NCBI RefSeq assembly: GCF_009834515.1
Contig: NZ_CP019426.1
Location: forward strand, 3,275,501-3,339,500
From: Pseudomonas sp. R84
GTDB taxonomy: Bacteria > Pseudomonadota > Gammaproteobacteria > Pseudomonadales > Pseudomonadaceae
Length of the DNA: 64,000 bases
Direction of reading: 5' to 3'
The notes beneath the pieces were generated by a model. The model was not told the origin of the DNA. It did no database searches and worked only from the letters and a program-made list of their open reading frames with translations. Numbering within the stretch: the first letter of the stretch is position 1; every line of letters starts with the position of its first letter. The translations under genes were made by a program, and so were the position numbers. Positions 1 to 8,891 of this stretch are shown here, piece after piece.

Positions 1-611
1 TTGACCTCTTCCAGTACCTCGCGCAGGAAGCGGTAACGACGCTTGGCATCACCGCCATATTCATCATCACGGTTGTTGGCCAGCGGGGAGAGGAACTCAC
101 TCAATAGGTAGCCGTGCGCGGCATGGATCTCTAGCACATCGAATCCAGCGTCGCTGGCACGCCGTGCGGCATCGCCAAAAAGTTTAACCAGCCCCGGAAT
201 CTCGTCAGCCGCAAGTTCGCGAGGAACAGGGCTGGTTTCCGTGAATGGAATCGCCGACGGCGCGATGTGAATCAGACCGGGCAGGTCAGCATTGCGACCC
301 GCATGGCCGATCTGAGCGCCGGCTTTTGCACCAAAGCCGTGAAGCAACTCTGTTAGCGCCTTCAAGCCGACAACGTGCTCATCGCTCCAGATGCCAAGGT
401 CACCGGCTCCAATACGACCGTCAGCCTGAATGGCCAGCGTTTCGGGAAAAATCAGCGCCGCCTGACCCAGAGCACGAGCGCCGTAATGAACGCGGTGCCA
501 GTCAGTGACGAAACCGTCATCCGCCGCCATATGCATGCACATAGGGGACATGACGACCCGGTTTTTGAGGGTGAGGCCCTTAATTTCATAGGGTGATAAC
601 AACAAACTCAT
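1..611 (-). CDS. Old yellow enzyme family NADH:flavin oxidoreductase (YqjM/NamA-like), 3' end cut by window edge
   Basis: FMN-dependent ene-reductase of the class that reduces activated C=C bonds (enones, quinones, nitro compounds) in the cytoplasm. About 203 residues are visible from the ATG at 609-611. They include the N-terminal barrel strand (LTLKNRVVMSPM), a DWH-x-HYGARALGQAALI block and the family motif HAAHGYLLSEFLSPLANNR, with the conserved His-Ala-Ala-His that places it in the YqjM branch. The C-terminal half lies outside the window. It is divergent from an HxlR regulator with a palindrome in the shared promoter region, the usual arrangement for electrophile- or quinone-inducible reductases. 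Family assignment is firm; the substrate is inferred only. Confidence 0.88.
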   Translation of the reverse strand, partial: MSLLLSPYEIKGLTLKNRVVMSPMCMHMAADDGFVTDWHRVHYGARALGQAALIFPETLAIQADGRIGAGDLGIWSDEHVVGLKALTELLHGFGAKAGAQIGHAGRNADLPGLIHIAPSAIPFTETSPVPRELAADEIPGLVKLFGDAARRASDAGFDVLEIHAAHGYLLSEFLSPLANNRDDEYGGDAKRRYRFLREVLEEV

Positions 612-676
612 CTGTCCGATTCCATAGTGGTGAATATGGAATCCATGCTAACTTTTGCAGCACATTGACGTAAGTA

Positions 677-692
677 CGCACAATTTTGTGCG
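677..692. promoter_or_regulatory. Perfect palindrome between divergent OYE and HxlR genes (candidate HxlR operator)
   Basis: CGCACAA-TT-TTGTGCG is a 7-bp perfect inverted repeat with a 2-bp centre. It lies 66 bp from the reductase start and 32 bp from the preferred HxlR start. HxlR/YodB proteins are dimers that bind such sites in divergent promoters. That this one binds the neighbouring regulator is inference. Confidence 0.6.
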
Positions 693-724
693 GTAGGCAC
701 ACTTTTTATACCTAGGTGATAACA

Positions 725-1114
725 GTGAAAAAATGTAACCCTCAAGACGAAATCGAGGCTTTCGCGTGCCCCGTGGCGTTCACTGTCGATGTCATTGGTG
801 GAAAATGGAAATCGCTCATACTTTTTCACCTGATGTCAGGCACGAAGCGCTTCAACGAGCTGCGTCGGCTAATTCCAGATATCACGCAGAGAATGCTCAC
901 ACTCCAGCTGAGAGAACTGGAGACTGACGGGGTGATTCATCGCGAAATCTATCGCGAGGTGCCACCCAAAGTGGAGTATTCGCTTACAGCGTTAGGTCAC
1001 TCACTCGCGCCATTGGTGAGTGCGATGCGAGAGTGGGGAGCAGTGCATGAACGCACGATCCTGGAGCTCAGGCGCTCTGCTGTCTGTGATGACAAACTGC
1101 AATCTCTGGCGTGA
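725..1114 (+). CDS. HxlR-family winged-helix transcriptional regulator
   Basis: A 129-residue regulator typical of HxlR (about 110-130 aa). It has the near N-terminal Cys-Pro ([15 protein letters not shown]), the [18 protein letters not shown] recognition helix, the [14 protein letters not shown] helix and the wing [13 protein letters not shown]. The first Cys of this family can sense thiol-reactive electrophiles and quinones. The GTG at 725 is preferred because an AGGTGA ribosome site sits just upstream; an in-frame GTG at 716 would add three residues but lacks a ribosome site. It probably controls the divergent ene-reductase and itself through the palindrome at 677-692. Confidence 0.87.
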   Translation: MKKCNPQDEIEAFACPVAFTVDVIGGKWKSLILFHLMSGTKRFNELRRLIPDITQRMLTLQLRELETDGVIHREIYREVPPKVEYSLTALGHSLAPLVSAMREWGAVHERTILELRRSAVCDDKLQSLA

Positions 1115-1202
1115 GTCATGGCGATGTTGAGAGATGGCGGGAGTGATCAATTCAAAGTTTGGTGCCCACTTTGGGTTCGCTGAGTAATGTCTCAAGCGCA
1201 CT

Positions 1203-2182
1203 TCATGAACTCATGATCGCAGCCAGTTTTGGATGGTTGTTTGCGTAATACAACTCTGACTCAGCGTCATCTTCCAGGAAGTGCCATACCTTTTTTGATC
1301 CCATGGAATACATGACGATAATCAGAAATACCCCGAGATAAAGCCACATCAAACTGGTTGCGCCGGATTGGGACATGATGGCGCCCGTCATCATGAATGA
1401 AACCGAGCTTCCCAGTTGACTGATCACTAATGTGGATGCCATCAGTCGTACGCGGACGCCGGAGGGGATCGACATGAGTCTCTTGTCCATTCCGACCATC
1501 GTAATACATGCACTCGCCGCCCCGGCGAAAAACAGGCAAGCACTCAACAGCCAGATTTCGTCGGCTTGTGTCGCTGCACAGAGTGCAAAATGACGAGTCC
1601 GAGCAACGACACAAATAGCAGCGAGATTTCCAGTGAAGAAACCGTTATCACAATACCCGCCAACAAAGGCCCCGCAACCCTGGCGACAGTAACAACGATG
1701 CGCCGGACGCGAAAAGCAGCGTCCGCAGGATGTTTATCAACGGTTTCCGCAGGATAGATGCCCAAGAGAGGCTGGATCATTCCAAAAGCTGATGCGCCGA
1801 TCACATCGATCAGTATCAGCGCATCAAGCGAATACCAGTTTGCGGCAAAAAAGTATCGCAATACGCTAGCTATCAATACCGCAAAACAGCCGACCTTAAG
1901 CGCCGTACTGCGGCGCATCGACTCAACACGCGGCGCCAGGCACAACATTGAAATGATCGCCGCGAGCGCGAGCGCTGTTTCGTATGCGGCCAGCTCCAGC
2001 AGGCTTCCTCGCTGCAAGATGATCAGAGGTAGCGTGGTATTCCAACAACCGAGGTAGATCCAAAGTAACAAGTCCAGGCAAAGATACTTTCGAAATGTAC
2101 TCAATGGGTGGCTTCCTTGCTCGCACCTTGTGTTTGGGAGGTCATTCACACGCGCCGAATTGTCCGCAATACAACTGCGCAA
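1203..2182 (-). pseudogene. MFS transporter gene broken by a single-base frameshift
   Basis: Two overlapping reading frames together encode one membrane protein. Frame A (2182 to 1544) gives TM1 to about TM6 and ends in junk (HSVQRHKPTKSGC). Frame B (read from about 1595 to 1203) continues with WLLSACLFFAGAASACITMVGM and two or three more membrane helices. Inserting one T into the T-run at 1587-1590 (minus-strand ATTTTG) joins them smoothly as LGLVIFALCAATQADEIWLL. The joined product would be about 330 residues with 9-10 helices, shorter than a normal MFS protein, and no good start with a ribosome site is seen. It is either a decayed gene or a sequencing indel. It lies 8 bp downstream of the LysR gene on the same strand. 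Confidence 0.7.
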
Positions 2183-2190
2183 ATATCAGC

Positions 2191-3096
2191 TTATACCTGC
2201 GCTGACATCCGGTGATGCTCCAGCAAGAAGTCGACGAATAATCGCACCCGTGCTGGCATTGCCGCGCCGCCGACGAACACCGCATGAATCGGCTCCTGAT
2301 CCCCCGGGTTCCACGCTTCCAACAGCGCAATCAGATCGCCGCGCTGCAGATCCTCGCTCACGCTGAACGCGCCGATACGGGCAATACCGGCGCCCACTCG
2401 CGCGAGTTGTGCCAGCGCTTCACCACTGCTGCATTCGATGTTACCGCTGACCTTCAGGGAAAACGCTTTGCCATCGCGGATAAATGGCCAGTTGGGTTCG
2501 GCACGCTTGAAATTGAAGCGCAGGCAGTTGTGCTGCAGCAGGTCCTCCGGTTCCTGCGGGACGCCGTGACGCTGCAGATACTCGGGCGATGCCACCACGA
2601 CCTGGCCGGTGGTGCCGATCCTGCGTGCGGTTAGCGGGCTGTCGGGCAGATGGCCAAAGCGCACTGCGACGTCGGCCTGCCCGCCAAGAATGTCGACCAC
2701 TTCGTCGCCGAGGGTGAGGTCGACGACGATGTTCGGGTAACGCGCGCTGAAGGCTGCGACCAACGGAACAATGGCCAAGCGTCCATGGCCAAGGGCGGCA
2801 CTGACGCGCAAACGCCCCTTGGGCACGCCCTGATCGGCGATGGCTTCTTCTACCTCGTCCATGTCGGCGAGGATACGTCGAGCGCCGCGCAGGAACGCCT
2901 CGCCCTCGGCGGTGAAGGTGATCGCTCGGGTGGTGCGCAACAGCAGGCGGGTGCCAAGCCGCTGCTCGGTGCGCGCGATGATCCGACTGACGGCCGAGGG
3001 CGTCAGGCCCAGCGCACGCGCGGCGGCCGACAGGCTACCTTCCTGCGCCACGGTGGTGAACACGCTCATTTCACCTGACCTGCCGTTGAAATCCAC
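2191..3096 (-). CDS. LysR-family transcriptional regulator, probably of the divergent MFS gene
   Basis: A 301-residue LTTR. The N-terminal helix-turn-helix reads MSVFTTVAQEGSLSAAARALGLTPSAVSRIIARTEQRLG, followed by the linker LLLRTTRAITFTAEGEAFL and a PBP2-type effector domain (RLRVSAALGHGRLAIVPLVAAF, DVAVRFGHLPDS). The effector-domain style is that of the AaeR/DmlR group. It is divergent from an AraJ-like MFS exporter over about 95 bp, so it most likely controls that gene. The inducer cannot be read from the sequence. Confidence 0.88.
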   Translation of the reverse strand: MDFNGRSGEMSVFTTVAQEGSLSAAARALGLTPSAVSRIIARTEQRLGTRLLLRTTRAITFTAEGEAFLRGARRILADMDEVEEAIADQGVPKGRLRVSAALGHGRLAIVPLVAAFSARYPNIVVDLTLGDEVVDILGGQADVAVRFGHLPDSPLTARRIGTTGQVVVASPEYLQRHGVPQEPEDLLQHNCLRFNFKRAEPNWPFIRDGKAFSLKVSGNIECSSGEALAQLARVGAGIARIGAFSVSEDLQRGDLIALLEAWNPGDQEPIHAVFVGGAAMPARVRLFVDFLLEHHRMSAQV

Positions 3097-3190
3097 TTGT
3101 GCCTCCTACGCAAAGGTGATTGCCAAAAATGCTATCTACCGCCTGAAAAGACAGGATCGTAGCATTGGCGGCATAGATAAGGAGCTTTCC

Positions 3191-4357
3191 ATGCGTATCA
3201 ATCCACCACTTGTCGCACTCGCCATCGGTGCCTTCGGCATCGGCGTCACAGAATTCGCCCCCATGGGCATGTTGCCGGGTATCGCTGCGGATCTGGGCGT
3301 TTCCATTCCCGCTGCCGGTTTGCTGGTCAGTGCTTATGCGCTGGGCGTATTGCTCGGCGCACCACTGATGACCCTGACCACCGGCAAGATTCCCCGGCGT
3401 TATTTGCTGATCGGGCTTATGGCGATTTTCACTCTGGGTAATCTGATGTCTGCCCTGGCCACCGATTACTACAGCCTCATGGTCGCCAGGGTGGTGACGT
3501 CACTGAACCACGGAGCCTTCTTTGGCGTTGGCTCAGTTGTCGCCGCCACCCTGGTCGCCCCGGAAAAACGTGCCGGGGCGGTTGCGGCGATGTTCATGGG
3601 CCTGACCCTGGCGACCATCGGCGGTGTGCCGCTGGCCGCCTGGTTTGGCGAACTGTTCGGTTGGCGCACGGCTTTCTGGGGGATTACCGGCCTCGGCGTG
3701 GTGACCATGGCCGCGTTGTGGTTCGCTCTGCCCAACGTGCGGGCGCCGCAAAGCGTCGGTGTCATGGCGGAAATCCGCGTATTGGGGCGCGGCCCGGTGC
3801 TGGCCGCGCTGGCCCTGACCGTCGTCGGTTCAAGTGCCATGTTCACCGTTTTCACCTACATCGCGCCGATTCTCAGCAGCGAGACCCATGCGTCCACCGC
3901 CTTCATCACCGCCATGCTGATGCTTTACGGTGTCGGTTTGACGCTGGGCAACATGTGGGGCGGCAAGGCCGCTGACCGCTCGATAGATCGCACTCTGATC
4001 GTCTCGCTGAGCGTGCTGATTGTGGTCTTGTTGGCGTTTACCGTACTGATGCGCTGGCCGCTGCCGGCCGCCGTGGCCATCCTGATCTGGGGTATCGCCA
4101 GCTTCGCCCTCGTGCCGCCGCTACAGATGCGCGTCATGGAAGCGGCCAAGGACGCGCCCAATCTGGCCTCGGCGGTGAACATCGGCGCCTTCAACTTCGG
4201 CAATGCGATTGGCGCAGCGCTGGGCGGCGCGGTGATCAGCAGCGGGCTGGGTTATCCGGCGATCTCCCTCGCCGGCGCCGCAATGGCGGGCCTGGGGTTG
4301 CTGATGGTGTTGGGGTTTGCGTGGCGTTCCAGAACGATTGAAGCCGCCGTGGTGTGA
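3191..4357 (+). CDS. MFS transporter, AraJ/YdhP-like drug:H+ antiporter
   Basis: A 388-residue inner-membrane protein with about 12 hydrophobic segments. It begins MRINPPLVALAIGAFGIG and shows the DHA1 signature GIGVTEFAPMGMLPGIAADL; the TM4-5 region contains NHGAFFGVGSVVAA, seen in sugar-efflux and AraJ proteins. The start at 3191 has an AAGGAG ribosome site seven bases upstream. The frame stays open upstream to 2840, but that stretch is antisense to the LysR gene and is not part of the protein. Its likely role is efflux of small organic compounds under control of the divergent LysR. Confidence 0.9.
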   Translation: MRINPPLVALAIGAFGIGVTEFAPMGMLPGIAADLGVSIPAAGLLVSAYALGVLLGAPLMTLTTGKIPRRYLLIGLMAIFTLGNLMSALATDYYSLMVARVVTSLNHGAFFGVGSVVAATLVAPEKRAGAVAAMFMGLTLATIGGVPLAAWFGELFGWRTAFWGITGLGVVTMAALWFALPNVRAPQSVGVMAEIRVLGRGPVLAALALTVVGSSAMFTVFTYIAPILSSETHASTAFITAMLMLYGVGLTLGNMWGGKAADRSIDRTLIVSLSVLIVVLLAFTVLMRWPLPAAVAILIWGIASFALVPPLQMRVMEAAKDAPNLASAVNIGAFNFGNAIGAALGGAVISSGLGYPAISLAGAAMAGLGLLMVLGFAWRSRTIEAAVV

Positions 4358-4445
4358 CTGCGTACAGTTAACTCCACCGGTGACTGAATGTACCAACAGC
4401 TTTGGGCCGTTTTCTGCCAGTCGCGCAAGGCAGCAAACGGCCTCC

Positions 4446-4931
4446 TCAAGGACGGCTTGCGGATATCACCGCCTGAGTGCCTGCCGCGTGAGTGGAATAA
4501 CGCTCTGACTCGAACCTCGGAAGTTCACTGCCGATATCACTCAGGCGCTCCAGGCGAGCGCTTTCTCCCAGGACATGGTTCTCCTGATCTTGACGCGGAA
4601 GAAAACCCTGATGCATCCGCACCTCAAAAATGGTCCGTGAAACCCCGTTGATAGTTTCTACGAAGGACGTCGACACCGGCGAGCGTTGAACACTGGCTTG
4701 ATGCACTACTGACTCCGTTTCCGTTGCCACTCCTCGAATCCTGAGCAATGCCCATTCGTTTTCAGGCGTGCCTGACATGACCAGTTCAACGGTGACGCCG
4801 CCATTCCCTTCGTAACCTCGTACGATGGGCCTTTGTACGCTGGAGTCGGCGTAACAATAATTGCCCGCCCACAGCCCCAGCGCTGGAGCGGTGAGCATCA
4901 GTAGCGAAATAAGCGCTTTGAAAGACGACAT
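4446..4931 (-). CDS. Exported hypothetical protein
   Basis: 161 residues with a clear Sec signal peptide (MSSFKALISLLMLTAPALGLWAG, probable cleavage after about residue 28). The mature part of about 130 residues (VQRPIVRGYEGNGGVTVELVM, then a probable beta-rich region) matches no family I recognise. It is a single gene between the convergent MFS gene and the divergent LysR. Codon use is like its neighbours, which supports a real gene. Confidence 0.6.
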   Translation of the reverse strand: MSSFKALISLLMLTAPALGLWAGNYCYADSSVQRPIVRGYEGNGGVTVELVMSGTPENEWALLRIRGVATETESVVHQASVQRSPVSTSFVETINGVSRTIFEVRMHQGFLPRQDQENHVLGESARLERLSDIGSELPRFESERYSTHAAGTQAVISASRP

Positions 4932-5016
4932 GCTGCTATCTCAATGTACAAGGCAGCGCAGCATAGGCAACCTTGAGCTGTTGACCTATAGCGCAACTTA
5001 TCCATAAGCTGTGCAT

Positions 5017-5931
5017 ATGACGTACAGCTCAGACGATATTCTCCCGCCCTTTGAAGCGCTGCAAGCTGCCCTTGCTGCCGCCAGAACCGGCTCCTTCACT
5101 GCAGCAGCGGAGGAACTGGAGGTTACCCATGCGACCATCAGCCGACGTGTTGAATTGGCTGAAAAATGGTTTCAATGCGCCTTGTTCGACCGGCATGCGC
5201 GCGGTGTCACCGTTACGGCCACGGGACAAATCGCGCTGGTCAAGGTTGCTCATGCCTTCGATCAGCTTAAGCAAGCGCGACAGCTGCGGCCCGGCGGCCA
5301 GACGTTGCCCGTCGTCAAATTGGCCACGACGGCATCCTTTGCGCGTTTCTGGTTGATCCCGCGTTTGATCGAACTGGAAGGCTCGCCTCAGGATCTGCGT
5401 ATCGAACTGGTCACCTCTGCGCTGAATGCCAGCCTTTCCTCAGGCGAGGTCGATCTGGCCATCAGGTACGGGCGCGGACAATGGAATGATGGTGACGAAG
5501 AGCCGTTATTCGACGAATCGCTTTGCCCTGTGGCATCACCTGACGTCATCTCCATGAATGAACAGCCGTTGTCCTTGATACAGAACACTGCACTGCTGCA
5601 CACCGGCGATACGACATTGTGGCGAGCGTGGATGAGCCATCACGGCAAACGCCTGACCTCCAGGCCCGCCGACAGGGTGCTGGGTGATTACGCCCAGGCA
5701 ATCGAAGCCGCCCGCTCAGGGTTGGGCATCGCACTCTGGAATCCGGCGATTCACTCTCTTGAGGCATTCAATGGACAATTGGTTGCGTTGGATGCATTGA
5801 ACTGCCCAAGTCCGCTGAGGTTCTTCCTCCTTTCGAAGCCCGGGCCGGCGCATACACCACCAATGAGGGTTCGGTCGAGGCTTCGCCGGTTGTTGAATTT
5901 AAGCCAAGAGACGAAAACGACCGCCAACTAA
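5017..5931 (+). CDS. LysR-family transcriptional regulator (GcvA-like effector domain)
   Basis: About 304 residues. The HTH reads FEALQAALAAARTGSFTAAAEELEVTHATISRRVELAEKW; the effector domain has VKLATTASFARFWLIPRL and VDLAIRYGRG, as in GcvA-type LTTRs. The ATG at 5017 and a GTG at 5011 are both possible and neither has a strong ribosome site. It is divergent from the exported hypothetical gene and converges on aroQ with an 18-bp gap, so its target is unclear. The exported protein at 4446-4931 is the simplest candidate. Confidence 0.85.
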   Translation: MTYSSDDILPPFEALQAALAAARTGSFTAAAEELEVTHATISRRVELAEKWFQCALFDRHARGVTVTATGQIALVKVAHAFDQLKQARQLRPGGQTLPVVKLATTASFARFWLIPRLIELEGSPQDLRIELVTSALNASLSSGEVDLAIRYGRGQWNDGDEEPLFDESLCPVASPDVISMNEQPLSLIQNTALLHTGDTTLWRAWMSHHGKRLTSRPADRVLGDYAQAIEAARSGLGIALWNPAIHSLEAFNGQLVALDALNCPSPLRFFLLSKPGPAHTPPMRVRSRLRRLLNLSQETKTTAN

Positions 5932-5949
5932 CTGTCCGGCAAAGGCTGG

Positions 5950-6405
5950 TTAGCGGTCGCCTGCCTGACGCCGCAACAAGTCATCGACGGCGCGGATGGC
6001 GAGGGGATATCCGTCGGCGCCCATGCCGCAAATTACCGCATTGGCCACCCCAGACATGATCGAATGGCGGTGCAGTTCGTCCCGTGCATGGATGTTCGAC
6101 AGGTGCAGTTCAATCAGCGGTGTGTCGAGCAGCTTCAGCGCATCCAGTACCGGAATCGAGTGGAACGACAGTCCGGCCGGGTTGATGATGACGGCCGCAC
6201 CTTGCTCGAACGCCTGCTGAATCCAGTCGACCATCACGCCTTCGTGGTTGGTCTGGCGAAAGTCGCAGATCAGGTCAAGTTCCGCGGCCAGTGTTTCACT
6301 GCGTTGGCGGATCTGCTCGAGTGTGGTGTGGCCGTAAATGTGCGGCTCACGGCGACCCAGCAGGTTGAGGTTTGGGCCGTTGAGGATGAAGACGGTGCGG
6401 TTCAT
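5950..6405 (-). CDS. aroQ: 3-dehydroquinate dehydratase, type II
   Basis: Interconverts 3-dehydroquinate and 3-dehydroshikimate. The 151 residues match the usual length. The fold begins ILNGPNLNLLGRREPHIYG with the catalytic Tyr24 and Arg19, followed by NHEGVMVDWIQQA and the substrate-binding LHLSNIHARDE. The active-site loop reads NPAGLSFHSIP rather than the common NPAAYTHTSVA; the His is kept, but the change suggests a catabolic paralogue rather than the housekeeping enzyme. It lies 15 bp downstream of an MHS-family permease on the same strand, next to a divergent LysR. This fits a quinate/shikimate utilisation module. Confidence 0.92.
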   Translation of the reverse strand: MNRTVFILNGPNLNLLGRREPHIYGHTTLEQIRQRSETLAAELDLICDFRQTNHEGVMVDWIQQAFEQGAAVIINPAGLSFHSIPVLDALKLLDTPLIELHLSNIHARDELHRHSIMSGVANAVICGMGADGYPLAIRAVDDLLRRQAGDR

Positions 6406-6420
6406 GGTTGTCCTGCTGCG

Positions 6421-7791
6421 TTATTTGGAAAGAAGGGCGGTGGCGCGGGTGTCGAGAGTGTCGTCACTGGCGACGGCGTTGAGGTCAATGCCGCGGGTTT
6501 CCGGGCCGATGACAATCATCGCCAGGGAGATCAGGTTGATGACCGCGCACAAGGTCACCAGCGGCCACGGCGAGTTGTTCGACTGGCTCATCAGCCATAC
6601 AGCGATCATCGGTATCGGCCCACCAATCACCAGGTTGGCGCCGGTGTAAGCCAGTGCCGAACCCGAATAGCGAACCTGGGTCGGGAACGCCTCGGCGAAA
6701 GCCACAGGCTGGATTCCGCTCTGGAATTGGGTGAAGCCCAGAAACAGCCCCATGATTGCCATGATCGCCGCAACGTTCAGCGTGTTGAGGATCGGGAAGT
6801 ACACGAACAGGATCAGCAGGGTCATGCATGAACCCAGCGCCAATGCCTTTTTTCGGCCCCAGCGATCGGACAGATAACCGCCGGCCAGCGCACCGAAAAT
6901 CGCGCAGACGTTAGCCACCATCAGTGACATGAACCCCGTCGATTGGCTGAAACCCAGGTGCTTGGTCAGGTAGCTGAGGGAAAAAATCACGATCAGATAG
7001 AACAGCGCAGCGGGCGAGCAGAAAAACAGCATCAGGCGCAGGATGGTTTTGTAGTGGCTGCCGACCGCGGATTTGAGCGGGCTTTTTTCCTGTTTGACCG
7101 GAGTCTTTTTCAAGGCCACGAAAGCCGGGGTCTCATCGATTTTCAGGCGAATGAAAATCGCCACCACGACCAGCACGAAGCTCATCAGGAAAGGAATTCG
7201 CCAGCCAAAGGTTTCGAATTGCTCGCCTGAAAGTGTCGCCGCCAGACCCATCAACACGCCGTTGGCCAATATCTGGCTGAGCGGTGAGCACAAGCCGAGC
7301 ATGCCGGAATAACGTCCGCGGCGATCGGGGGAGGCGTGTTCCAGCGCCATCAGTTGCGCACCGGTGGACTCGCCACCCAGCGCAAAGCCCTGAATGATCC
7401 GCAGCAGCACCAGCAGGATCGGCGCCCAGATGCCCACCTGAGCGTAGGTGGGCAACAAACCCATGAGCATCGAAGCCAGCCCCATCATGGTCACGGTGGC
7501 CAGCATCAGGTTACGGCGGCCAAGTTTGTCTCCCAGGTAGCCACAGGTAATGGCGCCCAATGGCCGAGCGGCCAGGCCGGCACCGAACGTTGCCAGAGAC
7601 GCGAGCAGGCCGGCGGTTGGTTCCATGGCGGGGAAAAACAACTTGGGCAAAATGGTCGCAGACATCGCGCCATACAGCGTGAAGTCGAACCATTCGAGGG
7701 CCGTGCCGATCGTCGCAGCGGTCACCGCTTTGCGAGGCATGCGCGAATCATGAGTCTCGTGACTGATTGTGCTCATAAGGGTGCTCGTCAT
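6421..7791 (-). CDS. MFS metabolite:H+ symporter (MHS family, shikimate/quinate-type)
   Basis: About 456 residues and 12 membrane segments. Family markers are TIGTALEWFDFTLYGAMSATILPKLFFP near the N-terminus, the loop GYLGDKLGRRNLML, RIIQGFALGGESTGAQLMALEHA, and a second RWGRKKALALG loop. This is the ShiA/KgtP/ProP branch, which imports carboxylated substrates with protons. The start was placed at the ATG ending at 7791; another in-frame ATG lies at 7776 and the frame stays open to 7842. It forms an operon with aroQ downstream, which points to shikimate or quinate as substrate (inference). Confidence 0.88.
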   Translation of the reverse strand: MTSTLMSTISHETHDSRMPRKAVTAATIGTALEWFDFTLYGAMSATILPKLFFPAMEPTAGLLASLATFGAGLAARPLGAITCGYLGDKLGRRNLMLATVTMMGLASMLMGLLPTYAQVGIWAPILLVLLRIIQGFALGGESTGAQLMALEHASPDRRGRYSGMLGLCSPLSQILANGVLMGLAATLSGEQFETFGWRIPFLMSFVLVVVAIFIRLKIDETPAFVALKKTPVKQEKSPLKSAVGSHYKTILRLMLFFCSPAALFYLIVIFSLSYLTKHLGFSQSTGFMSLMVANVCAIFGALAGGYLSDRWGRKKALALGSCMTLLILFVYFPILNTLNVAAIMAIMGLFLGFTQFQSGIQPVAFAEAFPTQVRYSGSALAYTGANLVIGGPIPMIAVWLMSQSNNSPWPLVTLCAVINLISLAMIVIGPETRGIDLNAVASDDTLDTRATALLSK

Positions 7792-7944
7792 TATTTTTAT
7801 AGTGTCGGGATGCCCGGACGGTTCTGCGCAGTAACGACGCAATGGGCAGGAATCGTCGAGGTGGCTAGACGTTAGCGCATCCTGCTTGCAGAATAATTAT
7901 CGAAATCACGACAAATAGATAAGCCGACCTTATGAGTAGCGAGT

Positions 7945-8829
7945 ATGGAACTGCGTCACCTGAAAGCCTTTGTCGTTGCCGCTGACCTGCAGCACTTCAG
8001 TCGCGCGGCTGAACAGTTGGGTGTTGCACAGCCGGCACTGAGCCAGTTAATGCGAACCCTCGAGTCCGAACTGGGCTTGGCATTGTTCCGGCGGGAAAAC
8101 CGTGGCGTCGCGTTGACCGCTGCCGGCGAGGCATTTCTGCCCCATGCGCGGCAGTCCATCGAATCCAGTGAACTGGCGATTGCTGCTGCACGGCGAGCGC
8201 GCCGTGGTGAGGTGGGCGAGATCAACATCGGCTATCACTCGGCGCTGTTCGAGGCCAATTTGCCGCAGTTGCTGCGGCATTACTTCAGCACCTTCCCGGA
8301 AGTCAAAGTGTCGCTGGTGGACGCCGGTATTCGCGCGCAGTTCGACATGTTGCTCGACCACAAGCTTGACCTGGCCTTCGCCCGGGTTTTCAAGGACCAC
8401 CTGCCGGATCGCCTGCGCACCCATCATTTCAGTCAATCGAGGCTGGTGCTGCTGATGCCGGACAACCATGACATGGCGGACAGTTTTACCGGCGAACTGG
8501 CGACGCTGCGCCATGAGAAATTCGTGTTCCTGCAGGACAGCGCCGGCATCGGCCTGACCTCACACACCCTCCAGGCGTGCCGGCAGAACCAGTTGCACCC
8601 CGAGAACATCATGCACGTGCCGTCGCTGATGAGCATTCCGGGGCTGGTGGCGGCCGGCATCGGCCTGAGCATCGTCCCGGAAACGATGACGCGGTTGACC
8701 ATGCCGGGCATACGCATCGTACCGCTGGCGCAAGCGGAAATGGTCAGCGAGCTTTCGCTGATTTCGCGCATTGATGAAAGGTCCAGCGCGGTGCTGCACT
8801 TCATTGAAGAGGCGCAGGGGTGGGGGTGA
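7945..8829 (+). CDS. LysR-family transcriptional regulator of the permease-aroQ operon
   Basis: 294 residues with a CbbR/BenM-like layout: HTH MELRHLKAFVVAADLQHFSRAAEQLGVAQPALSQLMRTLESELG, linker LFRRENRGVALTAAGEAFLPHA, and effector domain starting INIGYHSALFEANLPQLLRHY. It is divergent from the permease-aroQ operon over about 150 bp. An imperfect dyad TTATC-N16-GATAA at 7897-7922 in this gap could be its site, though the evidence is weak. It is likely an activator responding to a hydroaromatic acid. Confidence 0.88.
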   Translation: MELRHLKAFVVAADLQHFSRAAEQLGVAQPALSQLMRTLESELGLALFRRENRGVALTAAGEAFLPHARQSIESSELAIAAARRARRGEVGEINIGYHSALFEANLPQLLRHYFSTFPEVKVSLVDAGIRAQFDMLLDHKLDLAFARVFKDHLPDRLRTHHFSQSRLVLLMPDNHDMADSFTGELATLRHEKFVFLQDSAGIGLTSHTLQACRQNQLHPENIMHVPSLMSIPGLVAAGIGLSIVPETMTRLTMPGIRIVPLAQAEMVSELSLISRIDERSSAVLHFIEEAQGWG

Positions 8830-8891
8830 AATGCGCTGTTCATAGAGCATCACACGTTGTCAGTCATCGACAGGGTGAGTAAGCTGCGCCC

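Noticed and set aside
1587..1590. Programmed -1 frameshift in the MFS gene
   Set aside because: No slippery heptamer or downstream structure seen; a single-base deletion explains it better.
2840..3190. 117-codon upstream extension of the AraJ-like MFS gene
   Set aside because: It is antisense to the LysR gene, Arg/Ala-rich and not membrane-like; the ATG at 3191 has a good ribosome site.
7897..7922. TTATC-N16-GATAA dyad as a firm LysR operator
   Set aside because: Arms are only 5 bp in an AT-rich spacer, so it is kept as a weak remark rather than a feature.
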